64,000 nucleotides of DNA from Pseudomonas chlororaphis subsp. piscium (GTDB lineage Bacteria; Pseudomonadota; Gammaproteobacteria; Pseudomonadales; Pseudomonadaceae): the NCBI RefSeq assembly GCF_003850345.1, contig NZ_CP027707.1:4588001-4652000 (forward strand), given 5' to 3'. The notes under the pieces are model-generated. The model made no database searches and was not told where the DNA came from. It saw only the letters and a program-made list of their open reading frames with translations. A program made the position numbers and the translations under genes. Below are positions 38,189 to 47,997 of the stretch, piece after piece (the stretch's first letter is position 1; each line of letters opens with the position of its first letter).

Positions 38189-38887
38189 ATGATTCTCGAC
38201 TACCACCTGATCTGGGAAAACCTGCCGCTGTATTTCGGTGGCGTGCTGGTAACCCTCAAAGTGCTGCTGATTTCCCTGGCCTGCGGCCTGGCGCTGGCGG
38301 TTCCCTTGGCGCTGATGCGGGTGTCCCGCTCGCCGCTGATCAACTTCCCGGCCTGGCTCTACACCTACGTGATCCGCGGCACGCCAATGCTGGTGCAACT
38401 GTTCCTGATCTACTACGGCCTGGCCCAGTTCGAAGCGGTACGCCAGAGCCTGCTCTGGCCTTACCTCTCCAGCGCCACCTTCTGTGCCTGCCTGGCCTTC
38501 GCCCTCAATACCGGCGCCTATAGCGCCGAACTGCTGGCCGGCAGCCTGAAGGCCACGGCCCACGGCGAGATCGAGGCCGCCAGGGCCATGGGCATGTCGC
38601 GCCTGACCCTGTACCGGCGCATCCTCCTGCCCTCGGCCTTGCGCCGAGCGCTGCCGCAGTACAGCAACGAAGTGCTGATGATGCTGCAAACCACCAGCCT
38701 GGCGTCCATCGTCACCCTCGTCGACATCACCGGCGCCGCGCGCACCATCAGTTCGCGCTTCTACCTGCCGTTCGAGGCCTTCATCACCGCCGGGCTCATC
38801 TACCTGGTCCTGACTTTCATCCTGGTGCGTCTGTTCAAGCTGGCCGAGCGCCGCTGGCTGGCGTACCTGGCACCGCGCAAGCACTAA
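38189..38887 (+). CDS. AotM/HisM-like ABC permease
   Basis: A 232-residue permease, second half of the channel. TYVIRGTPMLVQLFLIYYGL and the EAA loop HGEIEAARAMGMSRLTLYRR are typical of HisM/AotM. It starts 14 bases after the first permease stop, and the M14-like gene follows after 9 bases, so the operon is tight here. Confidence 0.93.
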   Translation: MILDYHLIWENLPLYFGGVLVTLKVLLISLACGLALAVPLALMRVSRSPLINFPAWLYTYVIRGTPMLVQLFLIYYGLAQFEAVRQSLLWPYLSSATFCACLAFALNTGAYSAELLAGSLKATAHGEIEAARAMGMSRLTLYRRILLPSALRRALPQYSNEVLMMLQTTSLASIVTLVDITGAARTISSRFYLPFEAFITAGLIYLVLTFILVRLFKLAERRWLAYLAPRKH

Positions 38888-38896
38888 GGAGCTGTC

Positions 38897-40009
38897 ATGG
38901 AGCACATTCAATACCGCTTGCCCTGGAGCGCCTCGGGCACCGAACGCCAGCTGACGCTGTTCCGTTTCGGCAGCGGGCCGCGCAAGGCGTACATCCAGGC
39001 ATCCCTGCATGCCGACGAACTGCCGGGCATGCGGGTGGCCGTCGAACTCAAGCGGCGCCTGCTCGAGCTGGAAGAACAAGGCCGCCTGACGGGGGTGATC
39101 GAGCTGGTGCCGATGGCCAACCCGATCGGCATCGCCCAGATGTTCCAGGCCACCCATCAAGGCCGCTTCGAGTTCGGCAGCGGCAAGAACTTCAATCGCG
39201 ACTTCCCGGAGCTGACCGAGGCCGTGACGCCGCTGCTGGAAGGCCGGCTGGGCGGCGATGCCAGCGCCAACATCGCGCTGATCCGCCGTGCCCTGCTCGA
39301 TGCACTGGCGGACCTGCCGGCGCCGGCCTCGGAACTCGACGGCCTGCGCCGCCTGTTGTTGCAACATGCCTGCGATGCCGACGTGGTACTGGACCTGCAC
39401 TGCGATTTCGAATCGGTGATGCTGCTGTACGCCATGCCGCAGAACTGGCCACACCTGCGCTCTCTGGCCGCGCGCCTGTACGCGGGGGTCGCGCTGCTGG
39501 CCGAGGCCGCGGGCGGCAGCGCCTTCGATGAAGCCTGCGCCATCCCCTGGCTACAGTTGGCCGAGCGCTTTCCGGCGGCCGATATTCCGCTGGCGTGCGT
39601 GGCCACCACCATCGAATTGCGCGGCATGGCCGACACCGAGCGCGAGCCCTGCGCCGACAGCGCCCAGGCCATTCTCGGCTACCTCGCCGACCAGGGTCTG
39701 ATCAGCGGCGGCTGGCCGACACCGCCACCCTGCATCTGCGAAGCGACGCCCTTCGCCGGCGCGCAGTACGCCTATGCGCCGCACCCGGGGGTGGTGAGTT
39801 TCCTGCAACCCCTGGGGGCCCGGGTCAAGGTCGGCGATCCGCTGTTCGAGGTCATCGACCCGCTGACCGATCATCACAGCCTGGTGCGCGCCGAGACCAA
39901 CGGCATCCTCTATGCCCGCGAGCGCCTGCGTTTTGCCCAACCCGGTCTGTGGCTGGCCAAGGTGGCCGGCACTACCCCCATTCGCCAGGGTCGCCTGCTC
40001 AGCGACTGA
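38897..40009 (+). CDS. Aspartoacylase/succinylglutamate desuccinylase-family protein (AotO-like)
   Basis: A 370-residue M14-like zinc enzyme of the AstE/AspA family. Zinc ligands are in ASLHADELPGMRVAVELK (His and Glu) and VVLDLHCDFESV (His). The C-terminal half has a biotinyl-like strand region (GARVKVGDPLFEVIDPLTDH), common in this group. It corresponds in place to aotO in the P. aeruginosa aotJQMOP operon, whose exact reaction is not established. The expected chemistry is hydrolysis of an N-acyl or amide bond on an imported amino acid. Confidence 0.85.
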   Translation: MEHIQYRLPWSASGTERQLTLFRFGSGPRKAYIQASLHADELPGMRVAVELKRRLLELEEQGRLTGVIELVPMANPIGIAQMFQATHQGRFEFGSGKNFNRDFPELTEAVTPLLEGRLGGDASANIALIRRALLDALADLPAPASELDGLRRLLLQHACDADVVLDLHCDFESVMLLYAMPQNWPHLRSLAARLYAGVALLAEAAGGSAFDEACAIPWLQLAERFPAADIPLACVATTIELRGMADTEREPCADSAQAILGYLADQGLISGGWPTPPPCICEATPFAGAQYAYAPHPGVVSFLQPLGARVKVGDPLFEVIDPLTDHHSLVRAETNGILYARERLRFAQPGLWLAKVAGTTPIRQGRLLSD

Positions 40010-40027
40010 CTCCAGAGAATCGCAACC

Positions 40028-40792
40028 ATGTACAAACTTGAAATTCAGGACCTGCACAAAAGCTACGGCGCCCACCAGGTGCTCAAGGGTGTGTCCCTGC
40101 AGGCGAAAGCCGGTGACGTGATCAGCCTCATCGGCTCCAGCGGCTCCGGCAAAAGCACCTTCCTGCGCTGCATCAACCTGCTGGAACAGCCCAGCGCGGG
40201 CAGCATCCTGCTCAATGGCGAACCGCTCAAACTGCGCGCCAGCAAACTCGGCAGCCTCAAGGCCGCCGACCCCAGGCAGTTGCAACGCATGCGCTCGCGA
40301 CTGTCGATGGTGTTCCAGCACTTCAACCTGTGGTCGCACATGAGCGCCCTGGAAAACGTCATGGAAGCACCGGTGCATGTGCTGGGCCTGAACAAGCAGG
40401 AGGCCCGGGAAAAGGCCGAGCACTACCTGGACAAGGTCGGCGTGGCGCACCGCATGGACGCCTGGCCGGCCCATATGTCAGGTGGCGAGCAGCAGCGCGT
40501 GGCGATTGCCCGGGCGCTGGCCATGGAGCCGGAAGTGATGCTGTTCGACGAGCCGACTTCGGCGCTCGACCCGGAGCTGGTCGGCGACGTGCTCAAGGTG
40601 ATGCAGGACCTCGCCCAGGAAGGCCGGACCATGGTCGTGGTGACCCACGAAATGGGCTTTGCCCGCGAGGTCTCGAACCAGTTGGTATTCCTCCACCAGG
40701 GCCTGGTCGAAGAACGCGGCGAGCCACGCGAAGTGCTGGCCAGGCCCCAGTCCGAACGCCTGCGGCAGTTCCTCGCCGGCAGCCTGAAATAA
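40028..40792 (+). CDS. AotP/HisP-like ABC ATPase
   Basis: A 254-residue ATP-binding subunit of a polar amino acid importer. Walker A is LIGSSGSGKSTFLRC, the ABC signature is HMSGGEQQRVAIARALA, Walker B is VMLFDEPTSALDPELV, and the switch His is in VVVTHEMGF. It follows the M14-like gene by 18 bases. It powers the AotQ/AotM-like pair. Confidence 0.95.
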   Translation: MYKLEIQDLHKSYGAHQVLKGVSLQAKAGDVISLIGSSGSGKSTFLRCINLLEQPSAGSILLNGEPLKLRASKLGSLKAADPRQLQRMRSRLSMVFQHFNLWSHMSALENVMEAPVHVLGLNKQEAREKAEHYLDKVGVAHRMDAWPAHMSGGEQQRVAIARALAMEPEVMLFDEPTSALDPELVGDVLKVMQDLAQEGRTMVVVTHEMGFAREVSNQLVFLHQGLVEERGEPREVLARPQSERLRQFLAGSLK

Positions 40793-40901
40793 CCCGAAGC
40801 AGCGCTCCCTGGCCTGGCGCTGCACGCCAGGGGGCGGCTTCGGATACACTCCGCCAACCTTGTGCCCTCTCCTCCAATCCTCAGGAACTGTTGAGCCGGA
40901 T

Positions 40902-41810
40902 ATGCCGACCCCACTGAAAGACACCACGGTCTATGCCGCGCCGGTGATGCGCAAGCTGGCGGAAATCGTTGCCGACCTGCCGCCGTCGCTGCGCAAGGTC
41001 GCGGACTTTATCCTGCGCCATCCGTTGAAGGCCGCGACGCTGACCATCGAGGAGATGGCCCACGCAACCTCGACCTCGCCGGCGGCGGTCAACCGTCTGG
41101 CCAAGACCCTCGACCTCGGCGGCTACACCGGCATGAAGGCCGAGCTGGTGACGACGCTGCAGCAAATGGTGTCGCCGGTCGACAAGCTGCGCAACGAACT
41201 GGCCCACCGCCCTGGCGGCGCCTTCGGCCTGCACGAGCAGATCCAGAGCGCCAGCAGCAACCTCGCCACCGCGGCGACCAACAATCATGCCCAGACCTTC
41301 GACGCCTTCGTCACCAGCCTGGTCCAGGCGCGCAAGATCTACATCCTGGGCTTTGGCAACAGCGTCTACTTCGCCGGCCTCGCCGCCTCGACCCTGATGC
41401 CTTTCTGCGCCGACGCCACCGCCATCAGCATGGAGGGCGGCAACGAAAATGCCGCCTACCGCCTGGCCGCGATCACCGATCAGGATGTATTGCTGGCGAT
41501 CTCCCTGCCGCGCTATTCCCTGGATACCCTGCAACTGGCGCGGTTCGCCAATGAGCGCGGCGCCACGGTGCTGGCCATCACCGACTCCCCCGCCTCGCCG
41601 CTGGCCAGCATCGCCGAACATGTGCTGTTCGCCCCCGCCGACCATCCGGTCATGACCAGCTCCAACATCGCGGTGCTGGCCCTGATCGAAGGCTTGGTGG
41701 CGGGGGTGATGGCGCGCAACAAGGAAGCGGTCAAGCTGGCGACCGAGCTGACCGAAAGCGTGATGTCCTACCTGCATATCCCGGGCAGCGGCAAACCGCG
41801 GAAGAAGTGA
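40902..41810 (+). CDS. RpiR/MurR-family regulator (HTH plus SIS domain)
   Basis: A 302-residue RpiR-type regulator: N-terminal HTH_6 domain (residues about 10-90: PSLRKVADFILRHPLKAATL; ATSTSPAAVNRLAKTLDLGG) and a SIS domain at about 135-265 (RKIYILGFGNSVYFAGLAAS; LLAISLPRYSLDTLQLARFA; TVLAITDSPASPLASIAEHV). SIS domains usually bind phosphosugars. It follows the ABC ATPase by about 110 bases and probably controls the preceding operon, replacing the ArgR gene of the canonical aot locus. Confidence 0.9.
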   Translation: MPTPLKDTTVYAAPVMRKLAEIVADLPPSLRKVADFILRHPLKAATLTIEEMAHATSTSPAAVNRLAKTLDLGGYTGMKAELVTTLQQMVSPVDKLRNELAHRPGGAFGLHEQIQSASSNLATAATNNHAQTFDAFVTSLVQARKIYILGFGNSVYFAGLAASTLMPFCADATAISMEGGNENAAYRLAAITDQDVLLAISLPRYSLDTLQLARFANERGATVLAITDSPASPLASIAEHVLFAPADHPVMTSSNIAVLALIEGLVAGVMARNKEAVKLATELTESVMSYLHIPGSGKPRKK

Positions 41811-41843
41811 GGCGGTACAGCCAGGCTCAAGCTGCAAGCCTCA

Positions 41844-41882
41844 AGCTTGGAGCTTGGAGCTTGGAGCTTGGAGCTTGGAGCT
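41844..41882. repeat. Seven-base tandem repeat
   Basis: Five perfect head-to-tail copies of AGCTTGG (41844-41878) followed by a partial AGCT. Non-coding, between the RpiR gene and a REP pair. Confidence 0.9.
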
Positions 41883-41900
41883 CAATGTTGTCCTTTCGGA

Positions 41901-41973
41901 CGCCATCGCGGGCAAGCCTCGCTCCTACAGAGGATTGCATAATCCGTAGGAGCGAGGCTTGCCCGCGATGGCG
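41901..41973. repeat. Inverted pair of REP palindromes (family A)
   Basis: CGCCATCGCGGGCAAGCCTC and its exact complement at 41954-41973 face each other; the arms are near-perfect over about 30 bases. Confidence 0.9.
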
Positions 41974-41984
41974 ATCTCGAGAAT

Positions 41985-43664
41985 TCAGATACGGAACTGC
42001 CCCACCAGCTTGCCCAGGCGTTGGCCGAGGTCGGCCAGGCTGCGTGAGGTCTGGGCGCCGAGTTGGGTTTCGTCGGCGACGCTGTCCACCGCCACCGCGA
42101 TCTGGTGCACGCTGCGGTTGATCTCTTCGGCCACCGCGGTCTGTTCTTCCGCGGCGCTGGCGATCTGTGCGTTCATCGAGTTGATGGTGCCGATCAGCTG
42201 CGCCATGGCATCCAGGGAAGCCCCGGCTTCGTTGGCCTGGTGCGAGGTGCCGTCGCCGGCGTCGCTGGAGCGGCGCATGGCCTCCACGGCGGTGCGCGTG
42301 CCCTGTTGCAAGCGGTCGATCATGCCCTGGATTTCCTGGGTGCTCTGCTGGGTGCGGCTGGCCAGCGCCCTGACCTCGTCGGCCACCACCGCGAACCCGC
42401 GCCCAGCCTCACCGGCCCGCGCCGCTTCGATGGCCGCGTTGAGGGCCAGCAGGTTGGTCTGTTCGGCGATGGAACGGATCACGTCGAGCACGCTGACAAT
42501 CGACGCCACGTCCTTCTGCAGGCTATCCAGGGAGGTGCCGCTGCTGCGGATATCGCTGACCAGCGCATGAATCTGCTGGATGCTGCCATCCACCACGCGC
42601 TTGGCCGCCTGGCCTTCCTCATCGGTCTGCTGCGCCGCCACGGCCGCGCCCTGGGCACTGCGCGCCACTTCCTGGGCCGCCGACGACATTTCATTGATCG
42701 CCGTGGCCACCTGATCGGTCTCGTGGCGCTGGCGCTCCATGGCCTGCTCGGAACGCTGGGCCTGTTCGGACACCTGGGTCACCAGGCCGGTGAGCTGGCC
42801 GGTCATCTCGGTGATCTGCCGCACCAGGCCATGGATCTTGTCGACGAAACGGTTGAAGGAGCCGGCCAGGTCGCCCAGCTCGTCCTGGCTGGTGATGGCC
42901 AGGCGGCGGGTCAGGTCGCCTTCGCCGGCGGCGATATCGTCGAGGTTGAGCTTCATCAGGTTCAGCGGTCGCAGGATGGTATTGGCCACCAGCATGCCGA
43001 TGGCAGCGATCACCAGCAGCACCACCACAGCGATGCCGATGATGCTCAGGACCATGCCCTGCATGCGCTGGTTGACGCTGGCCTCGACCTCGGCCACCTG
43101 GGCGTCGATGCCGTCCAGGTTCACCGAGGAGCCGAGGATCAGGTCCCACTTGGGCAGGTATTCGGTGTAACCCAGTTTCGGCACCAGTACGTCGCTGCCC
43201 GGCTGGGTCGAGCTGTACTGCACATAGTGCGTGCCGTCCTTGCCGACCTTGACCAGCTCGCGGTTGACGTACACGCCATTGGGGTCGCGGTTGTCCTTGA
43301 AGCTCTTGCCGACGCCGTCCGGGCTGTTGCCCTTGAACAGACGCACCGTCTCGGAGTCGTAGCCGAAGAAGTAACCGTCCTTGCCGTAGGTAATGTTCGA
43401 CAGCAGCTTCACCACCTGGGCGCGGGCCGCGGTATCGCCAGGCGCCGCCGCGTCGTAGAGCGGCTTGACGGTGCTCAGGGCCACCTCCACATAGCTCTGC
43501 AGCGTGGTCTTGGCCTCGCCGAGCAGGCGCTGTCTTGTCTCGTTCACCTCGTTCTGCGCCTGCTCCCTGAGCATGACGACCGTGGTCAGGCTGATCACCA
43601 GCGCAAACAGCAAGACCGGGAGGACCGCGAGGGACAGGACTTTGCCCTTCAGACTTAGGCGCAT
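41985..43664 (-). CDS. Methyl-accepting chemotaxis protein with a single Cache domain
   Basis: A 559-residue chemoreceptor. First membrane segment [20 protein letters not shown]; periplasmic sensor about 35-200 with the Cache motif [19 protein letters not shown]; second membrane segment [24 protein letters not shown] ([20 protein letters not shown]); and the signalling tip ERT-type motif [20 protein letters not shown]. Start chosen at 43664 (MRLSLKGKV). Small organic acids are common ligands of such sensors. It ends with FRI, with no CheR-docking pentapeptide seen. Confidence 0.93.
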   Translation of the reverse strand: MRLSLKGKVLSLAVLPVLLFALVISLTTVVMLREQAQNEVNETRQRLLGEAKTTLQSYVEVALSTVKPLYDAAAPGDTAARAQVVKLLSNITYGKDGYFFGYDSETVRLFKGNSPDGVGKSFKDNRDPNGVYVNRELVKVGKDGTHYVQYSSTQPGSDVLVPKLGYTEYLPKWDLILGSSVNLDGIDAQVAEVEASVNQRMQGMVLSIIGIAVVVLLVIAAIGMLVANTILRPLNLMKLNLDDIAAGEGDLTRRLAITSQDELGDLAGSFNRFVDKIHGLVRQITEMTGQLTGLVTQVSEQAQRSEQAMERQRHETDQVATAINEMSSAAQEVARSAQGAAVAAQQTDEEGQAAKRVVDGSIQQIHALVSDIRSSGTSLDSLQKDVASIVSVLDVIRSIAEQTNLLALNAAIEAARAGEAGRGFAVVADEVRALASRTQQSTQEIQGMIDRLQQGTRTAVEAMRRSSDAGDGTSHQANEAGASLDAMAQLIGTINSMNAQIASAAEEQTAVAEEINRSVHQIAVAVDSVADETQLGAQTSRSLADLGQRLGKLVGQFRI

Positions 43665-43782
43665 AGGAGGCTCACTCTGGATTTTATTGGCGTGATACAG
43701 CCTTAACGGCACGCCGGAACAAAAGTTGAGCCCCACGGGAAGATGAACGGAATCTGCGGACACGCAGCGCCCTTGAGAGTTT

Positions 43783-43846
43783 TCGCGAGCAAGCTTCGCT
43801 CCTACAGAAGTGTCGTATCTGTAGGAGCGAAGCTTGCTCGCGATAG
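43783..43846. repeat. Inverted pair of REP palindromes (family A)
   Basis: CGCGAGCAAGCTTCGCTCCT and GTAGGAGCGAAGCTTGCTCG in inverted orientation, 17 bases apart, between two minus-strand genes. Confidence 0.9.
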
Positions 43847-43878
43847 GAACAACGCGGTGAAACTGAAACCCCGCGGCC

Positions 43879-45198
43879 TCAGAGCACCATCGCCGCGACC
43901 CAGCCGAACGCCAGCAGCGGCAGGTTGTAGTGCAGGAAGGTCGGGACCACGGTGTCCCAGATGTGGTGATGCTGGCCGTCGATATTCAGGCCGGAGGTCG
44001 GGCCCAGGGTCGAGTCCGAGGCCGGCGAACCAGCGTCGCCCAAGGCGCCGGCGGTACCGACGATGCAGACGATGGCCAGCGGGCTGAAGCCCAGCTGCAC
44101 GCACAGCGGCACGAAGATGGTCGCCAGGATCGGCACGGTGGAGAACGACGAGCCGATGCCCATGGTCACCAGCAGCCCCACCAGCAGCATCAGCAAGGCA
44201 CCCACGCCCTTGCTGTGGCCGATCCAGCTGGCCGAGGATTCCACCAGGCTCTTCACCTCGCCGGTGGCCTTCATCACTTCGGCGAAACCGGCGGCGGCGA
44301 TCATGATGAAACCGATCATCGCCATCATCTTCATGCCTTCGGTGAACAGGTCGTCGGTCTCGCGCCAGCGCACGATGCCCGACACCGAGAAGATCAGGAA
44401 GCCGGACAGCGCACCGATAATCATCGAATCCAGCAACAGCTGGATGACAAAGGCCGCGACAATCGCCAGGCCCGCCACCAGCAGCGTGCGCGGGTTGTAT
44501 TGCACCGTCACCTGCTCGACTTTCTCGATCAGTTCCAGGTCATACACACGCTTCTTGCGGTAGCTGACAAAGGCCAGCAGCAGGCCGAAGACCATGCCCA
44601 GGGCCGGAATGCCCATGGCGTGGGTGACATTGATATTGCTGATGTCCACGCCGCTGCGGGCAACGTTGGCCAGCAAAATCTCGTTGAGGAAGATATTGCC
44701 GAACCCCACCGGCAGGAACATGTACGGGGTGATCAGGCCGAAGGTGATGACGCAGGCGATCAGCCGTCGGTCCAACTGCAGTTTGCTCAGCACATACAAC
44801 AACGGCGGCACCAGCAGCGGGATGAAGGCGATATGGATCGGCAGGATGTTCTGCGAGGCGATCGCCACCACCCACAACAGGCCGATCAGCAGCCATTTGA
44901 CGTTGCCGCCGCCGTTGGCGTCCTGGCGGTCCACCAGCAGCAGGATCTTGTCCGCCAAAGCGTGGGCCAGGCCGGACTTGGCGATCGCCACCGCAAAGGC
45001 GCCGAGCAAGGCGTAGGACAGGGCCACCGTCGCTCCACCGCCGAGGCCGTTATTGAAAGCCTTGAGCGTCGCCTTGATACCCAGGCCACCGGTCAACCCT
45101 CCCACCAGCGCGCCCACGATCAGCGCGATCACCACATGCACGCGGGACAGGCTGAGGACCAGCATGACGCCAACCGCGGCAATTACTGCATTAATCAT
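43879..45198 (-). CDS. Na+/H+ antiporter-family membrane protein (COG2056 type)
   Basis: A 439-residue protein of about twelve helices. Matches the predicted cation:H+ antiporter group related to Nha[61 protein letters not shown] and [20 protein letters not shown]. The ATG at 45198 has GAGG upstream; a long in-frame extension is non-coding and overlaps repeat B2. Cation specificity and direction are not shown by sequence. Confidence 0.85.
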   Translation of the reverse strand: MINAVIAAVGVMLVLSLSRVHVVIALIVGALVGGLTGGLGIKATLKAFNNGLGGGATVALSYALLGAFAVAIAKSGLAHALADKILLLVDRQDANGGGNVKWLLIGLLWVVAIASQNILPIHIAFIPLLVPPLLYVLSKLQLDRRLIACVITFGLITPYMFLPVGFGNIFLNEILLANVARSGVDISNINVTHAMGIPALGMVFGLLLAFVSYRKKRVYDLELIEKVEQVTVQYNPRTLLVAGLAIVAAFVIQLLLDSMIIGALSGFLIFSVSGIVRWRETDDLFTEGMKMMAMIGFIMIAAAGFAEVMKATGEVKSLVESSASWIGHSKGVGALLMLLVGLLVTMGIGSSFSTVPILATIFVPLCVQLGFSPLAIVCIVGTAGALGDAGSPASDSTLGPTSGLNIDGQHHHIWDTVVPTFLHYNLPLLAFGWVAAMVL

Positions 45199-45626
45199 CG
45201 TTACCTCATGGCACTGCGGCGGGAAAACGCCGCAAAAGGAATGAGTCCGGCCAGAGGGCATAGCTGCCGACGCCGGATTGAAAAAGGAGGGTCTTATTAG
45301 AGGGCGCGCACTTTGCAGCAGCGGGCAACGCTTGTCAAAACCCGGGCGCCGCCCTCTGCCCTCTGTAGCCGCTGCCGCAGGTTCGGGCCGCGTTCGGACG
45401 ATAAGGTCCGATGGACCTTCCGAGGCCCTCAAAAGCAACGCCCACTTCGTCGGAATGCCGCCCAGATCGATCGCAGCCTGCGGCAGCCGCTACAGGGGAC
45501 GGTGGCTTAGGGGCAAATCCGCAGCAAGACAGTCCCCGGGGAAAATTCGAACGAGCGTTTAAAGAAGGCCGCTCTTCGGCCGATACGCTGCAAAGTCTCA
45601 AATAAATATCGAATAAGGACGTCTCC
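45199..45626. other. 428-base gene-free region with a family-B element
   Basis: Between the divergent antiporter and chemoreceptor genes. It contains the family-B element at 45363-45495 and the leaders of both genes. No convincing ORF is seen; ORFs that cross it show atypical composition. Confidence 0.75.
45363..45495. repeat. Family-B element (133 bases)
   Basis: It begins CTGTAGCCGCTGCCGCAGG and ends CTGCGGCAGCCGCTACAG, inverted termini of about 17 bases. Interior TTCGTCGGAATGCCGCCCA is shared with the element at 47832. Confidence 0.85.
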
Positions 45627-47774
45627 ATGTCGCTCAGACAACTTTCCATCCAGTGGAAAATCACCTTGCTCGCCGGACTCTGCCTGGCCGGCATCGTGAC
45701 CCTGCTGGTGGGGCTTTCGCTGTACCGCATGGAGCACAGCTCCGCATTGGTGAAGGCCTCGAGCATGGAGATGCTCAACGAAGCCGCCCAGGCCCGCATC
45801 GAGGCCCAGGGCGAAGTCCAGGCGCTGGGCATCCGTCAGCAATTCATGGACGCCTATCAATACGGCCACGGCTTCTCGCGCCAGGTGCTGTTCCTGCGCG
45901 AACAGGCCGAGAAGCGTTTCCTCGATGCCTTCGACCTGCGCGAGGACCTGACCCGCCAGGTGAAGTCGGCGCTGCAGGCCAACCCCGACCTGCTCGGCCT
46001 GTCGCTGGTGTTCGAAGCCAATGCCCTGGACGGCAAGGACGAACTCTTCAGCGGCCAGAGCGAACTGGGCAGCAACGACAAGGGCCGCTTCGCCCTGTAC
46101 TGGTCGCAGCCGACCCCGGGCAAGCTGACCTCCATGGCGCTGCCGGAAAGCGACATGAGCGACACCACCACCGGCCCCAGCGGCCAGCCGGCCAATGCCT
46201 GGTTCACCTGCCCGCGCAGCACCCTCAAGCCCTGCGTGATCGAGCCCTATTTCTATGTGATCGACGGCCAGAATGTGCTGATGACCAGCATCGTGTTCCC
46301 GCTGCTGGTGAACGGCAAAGTCATCGCCTCGCTGTCGGTGGACATCAACCTCAACAGCCTGCAATCGGTCAGCCAGCAAGCGAGCAAGGAACTCTACGAC
46401 GGCCAGACCACGGTCAGCATCATCAGCCCGGTCGGCCTGCTCGCCGGCTACAGCGCCGACGCCAGCAAGCTCAGCCAGCGCCTGGACCAGCTGGACCAGG
46501 CCAACGGTGGCGAACTGATCCGCCTGCTGTCGGCCAGCACCCAGACCCAGAGCCTGCACAACGACAACGCCCTGAAAGTACTCGCGCCCTTCACCCCGAT
46601 TCCCGACGGCAAGCCCTGGGGCGTACTGCTGGAAGTGCCGGAGCGGGTCCTGGTGGGCCCGGCCGAAGCCCTGAAGAACCAGCTGGACCAGAGCAATAAG
46701 GCCGGCACCCTGGTCGAACTGGGCCTGGGCCTGCTAGCCGCGGTGCTCGGCCTGCTGCTGGTGTGGCTGATGGCGCGCAGCGTGACCCGGCCGATCCTCG
46801 GCGTGGCGCACATGCTGGAAGACATCGCCAGCGGCGAAGGCGACCTGACCCGGCGCCTGGCCTACGACAAGAAGGACGAACTGGGCCAGTTGGCCGGCTG
46901 GTTCAACCGCTTCCTCGACAAGCTGCAACCTATCATCGCCGAGGTGAAGCGCTCGGTGCAGGATGCCCGCGGCACCGCCGACCAGTCCTCGGCCATCGCC
47001 ACCCAGACCAGCGCCGGCATGGAGCAGCAGTATCGCCAGGTCGACCAGGTGGCCACCGCCTCCCATGAGATGAGCGCCACCGCCCAGGACGTCGCCCGCA
47101 GCGCGGCCCAGGCCGCCCAGGCCGCCCGCGATGCCGACCAGGCCACGCGCCAGGGCCTGAGCGTGATCGACCGCACCACCACCAGCATCGATCACCTGGC
47201 GGCCGACATGAGCACCGCCATGACCCAGGTCGAAGGCCTGGCCGCCAACAGCGAGAAGATAGGTTCAGTGCTGGAAGTGATTCGCGCCATCGCCGAGCAG
47301 ACCAACCTGCTGGCCCTCAACGCCGCCATCGAGGCCGCCCGCGCCGGCGAGGCCGGGCGCGGTTTCGCGGTGGTCGCCGACGAAGTGCGCAACCTCGCCC
47401 GCCGCACCCAGGAATCGGTGGAGGAAACCCGCCAGGTCATCGAGGAGCTGCAAAGCGGCACCCAGGAAGTGGTCGGTGCCATGGGCAACAGCCACCGCCA
47501 GGCCCAGGGCAGCGTCGAGCAGGTCGGCCAGGCGGTCACCGCCCTGCGGCAGATCGGCGACGCGGTGACGGTGATCAGCGACATGAACCTGCAGATCGCC
47601 AGCGCCGCCGAAGAGCAAAGCGCGGTGGCCGAGGAGATCAACAACAACGTGGCGACCATCCGCGACGTCACCGAGTCGCTGTCGGAGCAGGCCAACGAAT
47701 CGGCGCGGGTCAGCCAGTCGCTGAACAGCCTGGCCAACCAGCAGCAGAGCCTGATGGATCAGTTCCGGGTCTGA
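45627..47774 (+). CDS. Methyl-accepting chemotaxis protein with a double-Cache sensor
   Basis: A 715-residue chemoreceptor. Membrane segment 1 ([20 protein letters not shown]), a large periplasmic domain of about 330 residues consistent with dCache_1 (including [36 protein letters not shown]), membrane segment 2 ([20 protein letters not shown]), HAMP ([20 protein letters not shown]), and the signalling tip [20 protein letters not shown]. dCache receptors of this size often sense amino acids, but no binding motif was verified. Standalone gene. Confidence 0.92.
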   Translation: MSLRQLSIQWKITLLAGLCLAGIVTLLVGLSLYRMEHSSALVKASSMEMLNEAAQARIEAQGEVQALGIRQQFMDAYQYGHGFSRQVLFLREQAEKRFLDAFDLREDLTRQVKSALQANPDLLGLSLVFEANALDGKDELFSGQSELGSNDKGRFALYWSQPTPGKLTSMALPESDMSDTTTGPSGQPANAWFTCPRSTLKPCVIEPYFYVIDGQNVLMTSIVFPLLVNGKVIASLSVDINLNSLQSVSQQASKELYDGQTTVSIISPVGLLAGYSADASKLSQRLDQLDQANGGELIRLLSASTQTQSLHNDNALKVLAPFTPIPDGKPWGVLLEVPERVLVGPAEALKNQLDQSNKAGTLVELGLGLLAAVLGLLLVWLMARSVTRPILGVAHMLEDIASGEGDLTRRLAYDKKDELGQLAGWFNRFLDKLQPIIAEVKRSVQDARGTADQSSAIATQTSAGMEQQYRQVDQVATASHEMSATAQDVARSAAQAAQAARDADQATRQGLSVIDRTTTSIDHLAADMSTAMTQVEGLAANSEKIGSVLEVIRAIAEQTNLLALNAAIEAARAGEAGRGFAVVADEVRNLARRTQESVEETRQVIEELQSGTQEVVGAMGNSHRQAQGSVEQVGQAVTALRQIGDAVTVISDMNLQIASAAEEQSAVAEEINNNVATIRDVTESLSEQANESARVSQSLNSLANQQQSLMDQFRV

Positions 47775-47831
47775 TCTCCAGCCCCCTCCTCCCTATGGGA
47801 GGGGCATCCATTTCGAGGACATCCTGGCTTT

Positions 47832-47990
47832 TGTAGCCGCTGCCGAGGAATGAGGCTGCGATCGGCTGCGCAGCAGTCGTAACCCCAGCAACTCGGTATG
47901 TCAGATACACCCAGGACACAGGATTGGCGGCCGCTTCGTCGGAATGCCGCCCAACCCTATCGCAGCCTCGTGCCTCGGCAGCGGCTACAG
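47832..47990. repeat. Family-B element (159 bases)
   Basis: Termini TGTAGCCGCTGCCGAGG and CCTCGGCAGCGGCTACA are inverted; a second inner pair is GAGGCTGCGAT with ATCGCAGCCTC. Interior CGGAATGCCGCCCA is shared with the element at 45363. Confidence 0.88.
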
Positions 47991-47997
47991 ATCGGCG

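Noticed and set aside
47781..47805. GC hairpin after the second chemoreceptor as a terminator
   Set aside because: A stem is present but no T tract follows; too weak to list as a terminator.
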